Shown: in pieces, positions 1-12,100 of the stretch
Numbering within the stretch: position 1 is the first letter of the stretch
Layout of the letters: every line of letters starts with the position of its first letter
Source of the DNA: Leishmania mexicana MHOM/GT/2001/U1103
Taxonomy: Eukaryota; Euglenozoa; Kinetoplastea; Trypanosomatida; Trypanosomatidae
Assembly: GCF_000234665.1 (NCBI RefSeq)
Contig: NC_018312.1
Coordinates: 442,516-506,515, forward strand
Direction of reading: 5' to 3'
Length of the DNA: 64,000 nt
Position numbers and translations under genes: made by a program
Notes under the pieces: generated by a model
Seen by the model: the letters and a program-made list of their open reading frames with translations, nothing else
Database searches by the model: none
What the model was told of the DNA's origin: nothing

Positions 1-2
1 CA

Positions 3-762
3 GGACCCGTGCAGTCATATCCTCTTCTAACGCGTGTGGATCTGGCTGGATGGTGCGTCTACTCCTTGTACGACGTCGATGCGCCGGCGTGCTCGCAGCT
101 GCGGCACAGCATCCCCGACACGCTAGCGAAAAGATGCCATGCTCCCTACCAAAGCTGGTTTTATAGTTCACAGATGTATCCGACGCGCAGGAGTACGACG
201 TGTTTGTGGCGGAAGTGGTAGCACCTCTGGAGGCGAACTTCTTGTATTCGACCAGGCCCAGGATCATTCGGGGTGCGGTGTGCCAGTGCACTTAGCGCAG
301 CGGTCATAGCGTCGTCTTGTGGCAGCCACGTCGGCCACGGCCGACCTCGTCAATCTCTCCGTCAGGAACTTTGGGCACGTCTTTGCAGAGGGGCGCAAGG
401 CGGAGCCACAACCTCGGCTGTGGTAACGTACGAGCTGCGAGCGGTGCTGCAGGTCTGCACTGCAATGCGGGCCTGCGACACCTGTGCGAGTGGCGAAAAT
501 GCCTGTGCCGGCGTTGATGCGGCACACCGCACACTCTCTGCAATGCTACTGGGCTTCGTGGTTCCCGGTGCTGGCTCACGTTTCCGATCAGCTGGGGCAC
601 CTGCTCAGTGAAGCCGACTTTACCGAGATGATGTTCCTTCACATTGACTACCCTTCTCTGCACGGCAGCGTTATTGTGCATGGCGAAGCGCTGTCTTGGT
701 GGCGACGAGGTGCCGACTCTCTTGCCGCGTGTCTTGGCACCCCTTTTTCCGTGTCCGTGTGA
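3..762 (+). pseudogene. Decayed coding-like region, possibly thioredoxin-like
   Basis: No frame is open across this stretch, but successive pieces read like protein in different + frames: about 3-180 (ending near ...YQSWFYSSQ), about 178-292 in another frame (SDAQEYDVFVAEVV...), about 313-420 (DLVNLSVRNFGHVFAEG) and about 484-762. Frameshifts and stops separate them. The last piece has a layout loosely like a thioredoxin fold: a strand followed by WASWFP where a WCxxC would sit, a helix, a strand LHIDYPSL, then GEALSWWRRGADSLAACL, which resembles the end of a thioredoxin. No CxxC is present, so any redox activity would be lost. The upstream end lies outside the window, so this could also be the tail of a larger broken gene. 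The family assignment is an inference from a weak pattern. Confidence 0.3.
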
Positions 763-1752
763 ACACGGCGTGACTGTTGCCGTTATCGTGTTCTCTCTTT
801 GCTGCTACAGCTGCTCTCCGTCACTTGTCGAATTGGCACCCTCCCATCCCCCCTTCCCCCCAAAAAAGCACAAGCAAAAAAGGCGATACCAAACGAAGGC
901 AAAACAGGGAGATAATGGTTGCGCTGCCTCACTCCATCGTCGCTATGCACAGCGCCATCCACTATTTTCGATGGTGGATTGCCTCTCTGCACACATTTCA
1001 CGCACTGCGTCGGTAGGCCGATTTTTTTTTGCGTGTGTGAGGCGCCTTGTGTCTGTCTCGCTCTGATTCGTGGAGGACCGATGCCGCGCCTCTACGTGCC
1101 TCCCACCTTTTCTGGATGCCTCTTCTACTCTGCCCGTCATGACGTCCTCCGCTGTCGTGCCCATCTCACACCTACGCCTCCTTTTGCGTTGTCTGACGGC
1201 GCTCTTCTTTGTCTCTCTCTCTCGCGTCGGCATCCCACCGCCTTTCCTTCTACACGCTGGTGCGCCGTTACTCTCTGGGCGTGCACACGCACACAAATAA
1301 CAAATTGGTGTGCGGGCTTGTGTACATGCGTGTGTGAGGTTATCCACGGAGGAGGTGATCGGTGTGTGGTATTCCTTCTTTGTTCTCGCTTGCGACCGAC
1401 TCGGCGCCAGCTTCAGAGGAAGCGTGTTTCATTCCCGTCACACCGCCTCATTTGGTTGCCTTCAGGTGCCCCTCAGCACGGGCACACACGCACACATACA
1501 CACATACGTGTGCGCTGTCACAAGAGGCGACACTGCGTGCTCACACCGACAGACGAGCGCCGCGTTGCGTCTCTCTTCCCTGTCTTCTTAATCCACTCGT
1601 CGTTTCAGCTACCAACGATCCTTCTCTTGATCTCTGTGCGGCGCTGATCTGCACCATCTCGTGCGATCACTTTGCATATTCGCACACCCACGCCCGCACG
1701 TCGAGAGTCTTGCGCACCCTGTACAGACCACTGGGGGTGGGGTGCACAAACC
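763..1752 (+). other. Intergenic region / 5' flank of SYS1-like gene
   Basis: There is no convincing gene here. The stretch is pyrimidine-rich with CA-type simple repeats near 1485-1510. Its 3' part contains a good trans-splice acceptor candidate, listed separately. Confidence 0.6.
1568..1608 (+). promoter_or_regulatory. Candidate spliced-leader acceptor for SYS1-like gene
   Basis: A polypyrimidine stretch (ctctcttccctgtcttctt and following) ends at a TTTCAG at 1603-1608. The first ATG in the SYS1 frame downstream is at 1753, giving a 5' leader of about 145 nt. This is a prediction from the usual trypanosomatid rule: pyrimidine tract, then first AG. Confidence 0.45.
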
Positions 1753-2880
1753 ATGGCGATTGGACTTGGCCGCACTATCAGCAGCCCTGTCTTTCTCTTT
1801 TTCCAAGTGCTTCATGGCGTGAGCTTGTTCTTTGTCATGCTTGGAGTGACGCGGGTGCTGCTTGGGATGGCGGAGCTGTCGATGAGCACTACCGCCGTCG
1901 AAGATAGAACGGCGCCACACGTGGCTCCTCTTGCTCTGTCGCTGGTCATGAAAGACGGAGCGTACGCTGTGCCCGCACCCGAGACGCCGCAAGGGCTTCA
2001 CCGACCTGATGGACTCGGTGAAATCGTATACCAGCATGCGAACATACTTGACTTGTTCATGGATGACACTCTCTCCTCTACAATAACGCTCGCGCCAGCA
2101 CCACCGGCGGCGTCGCTGTTTTTTTTCGAGAAGCTCAGCTACTGCTTTCACGTGCCTCTCACCTCCTTGTTCGTGAGCCCGGTCGACGTGCATATTGGAA
2201 CAACTGCGGAGGCGCGGAACTTTAGACCTCGCAACAACGGTGCCACAGATGGTGTAGTGAAAATGGATGTTGGCCTCTCTGGCGCCGACGCGCCTGCCGC
2301 CGGACAGCTGCGCGACGGCAGTGAGCGCCGCTTTTATCTACAGCACATGTTCGCGGCGCTCCTGTGTTCCTACCCCCTAGCAACGCTCCTGCAGCGTCGC
2401 AAGCTTGTGCTCGACTTCGTGGTGACCATCTATCTAGCTTACTGGCTGCTGGCGGACATCGTTCTCCGCCGTTTGCTCGGGGGTGGCCTACATTGGTGGG
2501 CAGCATGCGCTCTGGGGATGACTGTCATGTACGGTGCAACCTACGTTATATGCCGGCGGAAAGAGCTGCAAGAGATTCGCTTTTCTGGCGGCGGTACTGC
2601 GGGCTCCGGCGCAGGCGTACCCGCGGCCACGACAATGTGGCTGAAGGACTGCCGTGGCGAGGGTGACATCGCCGGCGAGGAGATGCGTGCCATTAGTCGA
2701 GAAACGCAGCGGCACAACGGCAGCGGCGGTGCTGACGCCCATGGCAGCGGTAAGCCTCACGACGCTGCCGGCCGCTCTCGGGTCCCTGCGTCTGCGCAAA
2801 GCCCAAACGCTGCCAAGGCCGTTGCCGTCGATGTGGCCCGCGCGTCAGAAGAGGCGGCGTATAAGCACAAGATGGTGTAG
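1753..2880 (+). CDS. SYS1: SYS1-like Golgi membrane protein
   Basis: The predicted protein has 375 aa. SYS1 is a multi-pass Golgi protein that, in yeast and animals, recruits Arl3/ARFRP1 to the trans-Golgi. The start is the first ATG in frame (accATGg), followed directly by a hydrophobic segment (FLFFQVLHGVSLFFVMLGVT), as expected for the first SYS1 helix. Near residues 95-105 there is an ILDLFMDD motif matching the family's LDQMFD-type segment. The C-terminal half, about residues 195-280, has the typical run of three helices with RRKLVLDFVVTIYL and ends in ICRRKELQEI, close to the CMRTELKEI ending of animal SYS1. It is much longer than animal SYS1 (about 156 aa) because of an insert between the first two helices and a hydrophilic Ser/Ala/Gly-rich tail. 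The family match is an inference by eye but the C-terminal motif is strong. Confidence 0.75.
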   Translation: MAIGLGRTISSPVFLFFQVLHGVSLFFVMLGVTRVLLGMAELSMSTTAVEDRTAPHVAPLALSLVMKDGAYAVPAPETPQGLHRPDGLGEIVYQHANILDLFMDDTLSSTITLAPAPPAASLFFFEKLSYCFHVPLTSLFVSPVDVHIGTTAEARNFRPRNNGATDGVVKMDVGLSGADAPAAGQLRDGSERRFYLQHMFAALLCSYPLATLLQRRKLVLDFVVTIYLAYWLLADIVLRRLLGGGLHWWAACALGMTVMYGATYVICRRKELQEIRFSGGGTAGSGAGVPAATTMWLKDCRGEGDIAGEEMRAISRETQRHNGSGGADAHGSGKPHDAAGRSRVPASAQSPNAAKAVAVDVARASEEAAYKHKMV

Positions 2881-4420
2881 CAGCGTGCGCCCGTCTTCTT
2901 GCTGAGCCGTGTTGCGTTTGAGCTGGCGCCTCTGCGCCGGTGGGTGTGCTGTGAGCGGTGCCCTGCTGCTCCTCATGTCTCTCCTCTTCAACCTTGTGTG
3001 TCGTGATGGAGCCGCTTCCTCATAGATGCTGCGAGGGATACGCACATCTCCTGCTGTTGACTGGGCTGGGCTCTTCGAATGTGTGCTCTTCGTTCGTGTT
3101 TACGTCCGCCGCTTCCTCTTTGTTTTTCTTGCCTCTCTCTCTGTGTGTGTGCGTGTGCCTGTTCCTCGCCGTCATCATGCGTGTAGGTGCGCGCTGCCCA
3201 GTATGCGCCTCATGCGTGCTGAACTGATAACTTACAAAGCGCTGCCTTTCCCCTCTCCTTCTGTCGAGGAGGAGTCGTTAAGTGGGCGGCTTGTTCCGTG
3301 GATTCCAACGGCTGTGTGGGCGTGGGCACTTCGCGTGAATATACCCTGGCGAGGGGGGAGCTTTGGCTAGAAGTAGCCTCGCTGGCAAGCAACACTCGCG
3401 AGGCTCCCCCAGTTCCCCAGGCGCCTATGCCTCTCGTTATTTCTCGTAGCACGCCTTCATGCATAAGTACGCATGCCGACGTCCCGGTGTGAGACTGTCC
3501 AGTGCATTTCTTGCCTCATGGCGTCATAACCACGCTCATCCCCTTTTCCTTTTCTCCCCGCGGAATCACTCCCCCGATTGCGACCGCGCACCCATACGCA
3601 CACGCGCGCACACTACGCTTAGTACTGCCTTCGCACTGCCCGCTGTTTCACGGCCCCTACCGATTCCCCTCTAACACCACCGCCACACGTACGCACACAC
3701 CGCCTGCGTTTGTGGGGTCGCACGAGACTGAGCCACACGTTTGTGTGACGGCAACCCTTGTTCTCTTCGCCTTGTTTTCGCATCTCCGTTGGTTGGCGCA
3801 CATCTTCGCTTCGTTGCTCGTCGCCGCGCGCTAACGCTTCACCGTCTTTTGTGTGTGTGTGCTTTCGTTGGTGCGGTGTGTGTTGCTCCGGCCTTTCACA
3901 CAGCTGTCGCTGTCTTCCCCTTCCACGACTCCCTCTCTCACTGCATGTGTGTGAGTGTGCCTCCGGCGCCGCGCCAGGTTTTTGCACGCTTGTTGAGCGT
4001 TTTCAGAGCCCTCCCACTGACACATTGGTGCACGCGCGTGTCGCTTGTTGAGTGGTGAGAGGAAATACGACACGCCCAAGACATCGATCAAGAGCAAGAG
4101 AGCAGGACGAGCACACGTGAGAGACCACTGCCGCCATCGCGAATATCCTCCGCGGCGGCAAGATTGTGAAGGCGCACGCGGGGAGTTATTAGAGAACGAA
4201 GGGATACGAAGAGAACCCCACAGCCCACGAAGGTCTCCAGAGAGCGAGAGGCCCACGAGACGAGCTGTGGAGAAGAAAACGAAGAAGAGCGAGGGAGGGC
4301 GTGCACATACAGCCTTGTGTAGCTCGCGCGTATGCGAGGCGAAGCAAGTGAGGAGCAACAAAAAAAAAGAAGACAAGAGGCACTGTTGAACGTCATCGCT
4401 GGTTGCATTGGTCTCTGACA
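2881..4420 (+). other. Intergenic region, SYS1-like to TM9 gene
   Basis: The region holds the presumed 3'UTR and the pyrimidine-rich processing region (T/C-rich to about 4000), then a purine-rich stretch (about 4050-4380) that probably forms the 5'UTR of the TM9 gene. I see no convincing gene or structured RNA. Confidence 0.5.
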
Positions 4421-6463
4421 ATGTTGGGTTCCACCCAACATGCACGCTCCCACTGCAGCCGCAACGGTGGTGCGAAGCCTCGAATGCTGCTGCTGCTCAC
4501 CCTGCTGGTGGTGCTACAGCTGCTGGCCGCGGGCGCGACCCCTGCAAGCGCCTTTTATGTGCCAGGCGCAGCAGAGAAATCGTACAAGAATGGCGAAGAG
4601 GTGAGATTCATGGTGAATTCGTTGCGATCGTCGTCGGAGATGTTTCCCATCGACTACTCAAAGATGCCCTTTTGTCAGCCGGCAAGGCAGGAGTTCAAGG
4701 AGGAGTCCATTGGCGAGATCATCTGGGGTGACCGCATGCTCAACTCCCTGTACGCCGTCAAGATGAGGGAGGATGTGAGGTGCATGACACTCTCCAATTG
4801 CAACTTCAGCACCAACACCGAGATGATTCGCAGGAAGGAGTCGAAGAACCTCACAAAGATGATCAATAAATGGTACCGCGTGTACATGAACATCGACAAC
4901 TTGCCCGTTTTCTCCACCAACCCGGAGAGCACACAGATGAGCGACTGCGCCAAGAAACTCGGCAAAGACGTCAAGGTCTACGCACAGCGAGGGTTCCCGC
5001 TCGGTCTCCCGGCCAAATGCACGAGTGACAGGGCGGCGCTGCTAAACAATCACCTTGATTTCACGATTCACTACAACCACGACAGCAAGACGACCAGCAC
5101 AACCGCGGAGCAGGAGAGAAAGTATATCGTAGTCTTTATCGACGTCAAGGCCAGAAGCATCGCTTGGAGCGACCCCCTAGAATGCAACAGCGAGATGAAA
5201 GTCGCGCCGGAGGTTCTCGCGCCGATGCGCGGCCTCAAGATGAAGGATGTGATGCAGAAGATGGCGACAGTGTACTGGACGTACAGTGTCCAGTGGAAGG
5301 AGAACCCGACCGTTAAGTGGGCGACGCGCTGGGACTTCTACCTCACCGCCGCCGCCGCTGCTGCACCCGCTGGCCACATCCTCTTTATCATCCTCTCGCT
5401 TATGGTGGTGCTGTTCATTGGCAGCGCGGTGATGGGGGTTCTGTTAAGGGCGCTGCACAAGGACTTTAACCGCTACAACTCCGAAGACCCAGAGGACTTG
5501 CAGGAGGAGGTGGGATGGAAGCTGGTTCACGCCGACGTGTTCCGCCCACCACTTTACGCAAACTGGCTGGCCATCTTCGTCGCCAACGGTGTCCAAATCC
5601 TCACGACTGTTGGGGTGGTGCTCATCATTGCGCTTATGGGCTTCCTCTCCCCCTCTCGGCGCGGCGCGCTCCTCACGACCCTGCTGCTGACCGCCGTCTT
5701 CACGTCGTTCATTAGCGGCTATGTCTGCGGTGTGCTGCTGCAGTACCTTAACTCCCGTGCTTGGAAGCACATTTTCACGTGCAGCTTCACACTGCCGGGC
5801 GCGATGCTGCTCATCTACATCTTCATCCTCATCATCAACAAGGCACACGGCGCCACTACTGCCATCCCGTTCATGACGCTGTTGGAGATGCTGACGCTCT
5901 TCGTGACGGTGAGCCTGCCGCTGACGGTGCTGGGTGGCTCCCTAGCCTTCCGCCAACAGCCCATCACGAACCCGACGCGGGTTGGTCGCCTCGCTCGCGA
6001 GATCCCGGTACAAAGCTGGATCAACCAGCCCATTTTCATCTGCGTCTTCTGGCCATCTGTTCCGCTTGTCGTCGTCGTGATTGAGCTCTACTACATCATG
6101 CAGGACCTGTGGGAGGGACAGATCTATTACTCCTTCGGCTTCCTCACCGTGACGGCCTGCATTTGGGTTCTCGTCTGCGCTCTCGTCACGGTATCGTGCC
6201 TGTACTACGTTCTTTGCTACGAGAATCATCGCTGGTGGTGGATTGCGTACTTCGTGCCTGGCGGCGCCGGTGTCCACATGTTCTGCATGTCGTTAATTTT
6301 TTTCCTGTCTCACGTCTCCGTGAGCAGCTTCGCCTCTGCGGTGCTTTTCTTTTCCTACATGGGGATGATATCGTACTTGTACGGGATGGCGGCTGGTGCC
6401 GTCGGCGTGATTGTCTCCATCTTGTTCGTGCGCAGGATCTACGGCAGCATCAAGATTGACTAG
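4421..6463 (+). CDS. Transmembrane 9 superfamily (nonaspanin/EMP70) protein
   Basis: The predicted protein has 680 aa, the usual size for the TM9SF family of Golgi/endosomal nine-helix proteins involved in membrane-protein sorting. The first ATG in frame is at 4421. Residues about 22-44 form a signal peptide (MLLLLTLLVVLQLLAAGATP... ending ASA), and the mature start FYVPGAAEKSYKNGEEV is the family hallmark (FYLPG..P..Y..G). The lumenal domain contains SKMPFCQP and GEIIWGDR, followed from about residue 310 by nine hydrophobic segments. The C-terminus ends RRIYGSIKID, containing the KxD/E COPI-binding motif (KID) that holds TM9 proteins in the Golgi. Nothing appears broken. Cargo cannot be read from sequence. 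Confidence 0.93.
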   Translation: MLGSTQHARSHCSRNGGAKPRMLLLLTLLVVLQLLAAGATPASAFYVPGAAEKSYKNGEEVRFMVNSLRSSSEMFPIDYSKMPFCQPARQEFKEESIGEIIWGDRMLNSLYAVKMREDVRCMTLSNCNFSTNTEMIRRKESKNLTKMINKWYRVYMNIDNLPVFSTNPESTQMSDCAKKLGKDVKVYAQRGFPLGLPAKCTSDRAALLNNHLDFTIHYNHDSKTTSTTAEQERKYIVVFIDVKARSIAWSDPLECNSEMKVAPEVLAPMRGLKMKDVMQKMATVYWTYSVQWKENPTVKWATRWDFYLTAAAAAAPAGHILFIILSLMVVLFIGSAVMGVLLRALHKDFNRYNSEDPEDLQEEVGWKLVHADVFRPPLYANWLAIFVANGVQILTTVGVVLIIALMGFLSPSRRGALLTTLLLTAVFTSFISGYVCGVLLQYLNSRAWKHIFTCSFTLPGAMLLIYIFILIINKAHGATTAIPFMTLLEMLTLFVTVSLPLTVLGGSLAFRQQPITNPTRVGRLAREIPVQSWINQPIFICVFWPSVPLVVVVIELYYIMQDLWEGQIYYSFGFLTVTACIWVLVCALVTVSCLYYVLCYENHRWWWIAYFVPGGAGVHMFCMSLIFFLSHVSVSSFASAVLFFSYMGMISYLYGMAAGAVGVIVSILFVRRIYGSIKID

Positions 6464-9160
6464 AGAGGACGGCTTTACCCCCCCCTCCCCCTGCGTGCCT
6501 GGCGAGAAGGAAAAGGCGAAACTGAGAAGGGACGAGGTCTGTGTGTGTGTGTGCTGCGTTGCTCTCACCCGCTCCCTCTGCATCTCTCACATCCGCTCTT
6601 CGGTACTTTTTTAGTGCTCAACGTCTGTCTCTGTGTTTTCTTCTTTGCTGTTGTTCTCATTGTTCTGTCTCTCTTTTCTTTTTTTCTTGAGCGTGTAGCG
6701 TGTCTGAGTGTTTGGTCGTGTTCGTGTGCGTCGCAAGTGTGTACATATGCATCTTTGTGTGGGGAGGGTGGGGGAGAGAGGGGGATGTGACATGGACGTA
6801 TGTGTTTTAGCGACACTCACTGCTGAACCCTTCTTCTCTTCCATTTTGTGTTCTTTAGTGTGCGTCTTCGAACCGCACGCATCTGTAGGAGAAGGAGAGG
6901 GTTGCGAATCAGCAACAACACCCCGTATGCGCTCTCCGGCGTTTCGCGCGGTTGGGGGCTGTATCGTAGCCCTTCACCTCTACGGTCGCCCCTTCTTGAC
7001 TGTGTGCTGCTGTGTCTGTGTGTGTTCTCGCATAAAGCGAAGAGGGACGATACAGGGACGGGCATGTAGGGCGGCGAACTCCACTCCAACACCGTTCCTC
7101 TTGCCATCCGCCGCTTTTCGTTTTCCCTTTTTCTTTCCCTATTCAGGTGCGCGTGTGCACGTGTGTACGACTCACACGCGTCTCTGCGTGTGCCCCGTGT
7201 GGCGTTGTCGTAACCCCAGCTTGTGTGTTGTTGCGTTTTGTTCTTCTCCGTGCTAGCACTGTGCCCTATTCTTGTTTCGCAGTCTATCTCCCTCCCCCAC
7301 CTGCGTGGCGGCAACCGCTCAGCTCCCTGCACGTCTTCTCTCTCCCGCCGCCCTGCCTACATCGATACTTCTCTTCCTCACTACGTGTAGTGTTCGGCTG
7401 CCTCAGCAGCGGGTGTTGTGGGTGTAAGGGCACGGCAGCCCGCGCCCCGCATCGGCTTTAGGACCTCCACCTCCTACCTCAAAACGAAAGAGATGATGAA
7501 CACCGCTCAATGCAGCACAACAGACTCTTGACGCGAGGCGCACCAAGCAACAGATAGATACTGCCGCATCCGAAATCAAGGTTTTTACACAAAACAAAAT
7601 GGAATGAGCAGAGCTTGCATGAAGATAGCAGTGTGTGCCACCTCCCCCCTCCTTTGAACCTGTTGCGTGCGCAGAGTGCGTTGGTAGTGTTGGTGCAGAC
7701 ACCAGAGGGTGAGAGGAGGGGGTGCAGCACTGCAGGGGAGGCGATGCACGGGGAGGGGGTACACAGTTGAACGGCGAGAACAAGAAGAAGCAAAAAAAGG
7801 AAGACGACACGAAACAGAACGCCCAGTGTGTGTGGGGACGGGCGAGGTGTGATACGGAGGGTACCGGTGATGGTGATGGAGGGGAGTGGTGGTGGTTTGA
7901 CCTCTCTCTAGTACCCTCGTGAAGTACTGCGCCGCGCTTTTCTCCTCTGCACTCGCTCTCACGCGCTTTGTCCTCGTAGCCTTTCCTTCCTCCCTGTTCT
8001 CGCCCATCAGAATGGAAAGTGTACGCAGATTTACCACCGGCCCTCATCTTGTGCACTGGTTTCGCGCGCAACAAGGTGCGGCCTCTTGCACAAGACTGGG
8101 TATGCATGTGCGTGTGTACCTATGCATTGCTGATCGGTTCCGCTTCCACCACTCCCTACTCCCCCTTCCAGTCCACATGCTCCTTCTTTCGCTTCCCTCT
8201 CTGCTTTTTTTCCCCGTCTCTTCTACCGTTTCCACCCACAAACATCATCCCACACAAACCCACTCACAACGCCACCTCACTCATCTCATCTTTACTCCCT
8301 CCCTCGCTGCCAGGGTGCCTGTGTGTGCGCGCGTCTCGCTGCCCCCCTTCCTCACCGAATTCCAGGTGTGTATATCGATGTATCTGCACACGTATGTGTC
8401 AATATTTCGTATTGTCTTCAGACGCTCTCTTCTTCTTTGTTGTTCCTTTGGTTTCCCTCTCTCGGACACTTGCCACCATCTGCAGTTTCTCTTGCCCCCA
8501 CCCCCTTTCCATCCTTCCTCCCCCTCATAGCCGATTTTCATAAGAGAAGTTGCTCAGCCATTACACATTGTGCGTGTATGTGTGCTTCCACGCGCGGCTC
8601 TCCTCCCTTTTATTTTTTCTTCTGCCTTTTGCGCGCCTTTTCGTTCTTCCAGAGGTTCACAGGCTCGCAATAGCATCCTCTTTGCCCTCCACTCGCCCCC
8701 CTCGTCACACACGCACACATGCATACATACGCTGTACTTGTTTGCTCGAATTTCCCCTTCCCCCTCCTCCCCCCTTCATAGTGACCTCTTTCCCCTCGAC
8801 TGCTTGACCCCATCTGCCCGCTCCCCCTGCACCCGCTCTCCACACCGCCTCACTTTTTCGCTTTCCCCTAGACACATAAAACAAGCACCCCCCCCTCCCT
8901 CCACACACACACACACACATACAAAGCTGCTGTGACTGTCCGTTTCCGTCTCTCCTCCCCTCTTCCCTATCGGTATTACGCACAGGGTGTCTGCGCTCAT
9001 GTACACGGGAGAGAAGCGGGCCTTGTATAACACCAGAACACAAAAGGGATATATTTTTCTTCGCATTCTTTTTCTCTGGAGACGGGTTTTGAGTGGAAGA
9101 AGCTGTTTCTCTGACTGCCGTTTCTCGTCACTGTGTATTTGGTGGTTTCGCAGCAGCTGA
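6464..9160 (+). other. Intergenic region, 2.7 kb
   Basis: Pyrimidine-rich DNA with many T-runs, C-runs and CA/GT simple repeats; every frame has only compositionally biased ORFs. It presumably carries the long TM9 3'UTR, polyadenylation and the splice acceptor of the next gene. I see no gene in it. Confidence 0.5.
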
Positions 9161-12100
9161 ATGCCGCCGCCGCGCCGCTCGTTGCAGCCGCGGTTCACAG
9201 AGCAGACACCTTCCCTGAAGGCCGCCACTGAGTTAGCGACGACGCACGGCGACACACTATCTCTGGTGCCGCCATCGCACGCCTCCCTCGTATGGGCGAA
9301 GGCGCCGCGCGTTGCAACGAAAGGCGAGTCTCTGTGCCGAGCAGGACAGGCCCACGCACAAGTATCGGTTATCGTCTCGCCCTCTCATAATGGCCGACAC
9401 AACACCCGGTGGGCCAACGCTCGAGGCATGACAGAGACCTTGAAGAGCACAGGGGCTTCCACAGGACGTAGCGCGCCGCGTAGGTCCTCCGTATTAACCG
9501 CGGAGAGCGACAGGGAGACAACCGCTCGAGTCAGGTCCGCGCGTTCATTTGCCCGAGCCAGGTCTGCAGAGCCGTGCCCATGCCCATCCCCCCAGACATT
9601 TGACCGTGCTGCTTCTCTCAGGTACGCTACTGCTGCATTCACAGGAGAGAGCGGAGAGGCTGTCGGCGCCTCCGGCCACCCGGCTCGGGCGTCTCGTCTG
9701 GCATCTGCCCAGGCACACTACAACGCACGTCTGAGGGCCTATGCTCGCCCGCAGCTAAGTGAGGCGGGCGATGCGGTGATCGCAGGGCCGGAAGGCCGAG
9801 CGGTGTGCGCCAGCCCCGCCCGCGACGTTTCTTACACCCACTCCATATCCTCTCCAGTGCTGCACCCCAGTGTCTCTGTGTCTTTCGCGGAAGCCGCGTC
9901 GCACCTAGGTCATCCCCGTAACTTCGTCGCGTCTGCTGCCCCTACCAGGGACGGTGACAGCGATAATAAAAGCTGCCCCTCACTGCCGCCGTCGCCATCC
10001 AGTACCACCGCTGTTGGTAGTGCAACCCGCTACGACACAGAGGGGCCGGCAGCCTTAGACAAGCCGTGGTTGGGTGTAACCCCAGTCCACGGCATCCTTA
10101 AAGGGAGGGGGCGCATGAACAGCACCACGCGTGTGGCGTCGAGCGCCGTCTCTTCGACCGGGTGCACGTCCTCTTCCCACCGTGCGCACACTCTATCCAG
10201 TGTCCCGAAGGCTGTCGTTCGTGACCCAAGCGCACGCTCCTTGTCCAATCCAGAAACCATTAGCGTGCAGGAGTCTGCAAGGCAGGCACGGCATGTGACG
10301 TTCGACGAGGCTGCCATCAAGTACCTCGACGCCTACGAGAGTCACGTATACGATGACAGTCGACTAGGGAGGCACCTGGAGAACGTGGAGTGCGGGACTC
10401 CGATGCTGCTGTCCTGCGCCGTGAGGGACTTCCGCAGATGCCAACCTCCGACCACCACGGAGGCGTGCATGCGGAAAGAAAACGCCGACAATTGGGATGC
10501 CGACTCGGAGTGGTTCAACGAGGAGTTCGGCGCCCAGCTCACGCTGACCGGCGCCACAGCTGACTCTGCGAAGGCAGCACCCACCCAATCGTCGTCGGCT
10601 GCGGCGAGGGAGTCACCACCGTTGCAGTCCGCTGTCCTCATCAAGCGTCCTTCTCGGGTGTTGATCTCTTCGTCGTCGGCTTTGTTATCCTCGTCGGCTA
10701 ACACCGCAGCAACGGCCGCCACCGCGGCGCGCGGTGCCACCCGCCAACTCGGAAAGCCAGGGCGGATGCGAGACGAGTATGATTCAGTCGGCAGCTGTCA
10801 AAGCCTCGGTACACCCCGCTCCTCTTTCCCCTCTCGCACTCCCCGGGGCACGAGCACCGTCATGAATACGCACCACGCCAGCGCCCCGTTCGGTGCACCC
10901 ACCGCAGCAAGCAGCAGCACCGTGACTGCTGGAGAGGCCAGTGAACCCACTAGCGACGACGGCCGCGACTCGTCGCCAGTGCTGGCGTACGAAAATGCTT
11001 CCTTCATTGCATCAACGCGCTCTGTCAATCATAGCGTCGTAGTCTCGTCGCTCTCACGAAGTACCGTTGCCCCGGCCCCACCACTGTCCGTTAGTGACTT
11101 GCGGCGCCGTTCCCCGGCAGCCTCAACGTCTTTGTCGCCGTCAGAGTGTAGTGGAGCGAGTGGGTCCCGTCGCGGGAGTAGCCACCGGCGCCTTTCGTCT
11201 CCTCGCGTCTCCCTCTCGAACGTCGAGGCTGCGCTGGACAAGGTGGCGGAGAGCGAACAGGGTGCTCGATCGACAAAGCAGGAGATTTCCCCGGTGCCAC
11301 CGCGGACGCAGGCAGTGGCGGCCAACCAACACGACGGCGAATCCCCTACTTTAGGTGCGATGAGGCTGTCGATGGCCGAGCGTCGCTTGCTCCAAGCCGT
11401 TATTCAGTCGAATGAACGCAAACACCCCACCGATCGGGCGGCCACTTCGTCCGTTGTACCGAGCAGGACAACGACTGGTGCGTCTCCCGCGTTAATGGCA
11501 GAGATGCCGAGCGGGACCCTTAGCAGCGGCGCAGGCGGCGCCCTCAGCAGCAACTCCGTCTCCACCTCTAGCTTGGCCGGGGGTGGTGTGCGAGCGCTGC
11601 GCGAGACAACCCCGGCGCTGGGCAACCCCCACGCAAACGTTCTTTCGGCCGAAGTACGTGAGTTTCTCGACGCCAGTGCACCCTCACTGTCCTCCATAAC
11701 TTCTCGTCGTTCACGTGCCAACCAACCGGCATCCGTGGACGAGGCAGGCAGCGCCTACTCGAGCGCGCGAACGCAGGTTTTCCATGCTCAGCTTTCTAGC
11801 ACATGCAGCACTGCGACACCACCAGCAGCCACCGCGGCAACTAGCGCCGTGAATGGCAACCCCGGAAGCACGACAGTCCTGAGGGCCAACTCCATCAGCA
11901 GTGCGCTCTCGCCCTCCCTCTTTCCCTCCGCTGAGCCAGCGGTGTCAAAGGCTGGAGGGAATGGCTCTCAGATGTCGCGGAAGGATGACACCGTCATCGC
12001 CGCCCCATCTGCGTTGTCCAGTGAAGCTCGGCGATCGCGCACAATCACATCGCACCTGCACAATCATCGACTGGGCATGCCCGCTTTGCAACTGGCGCAC

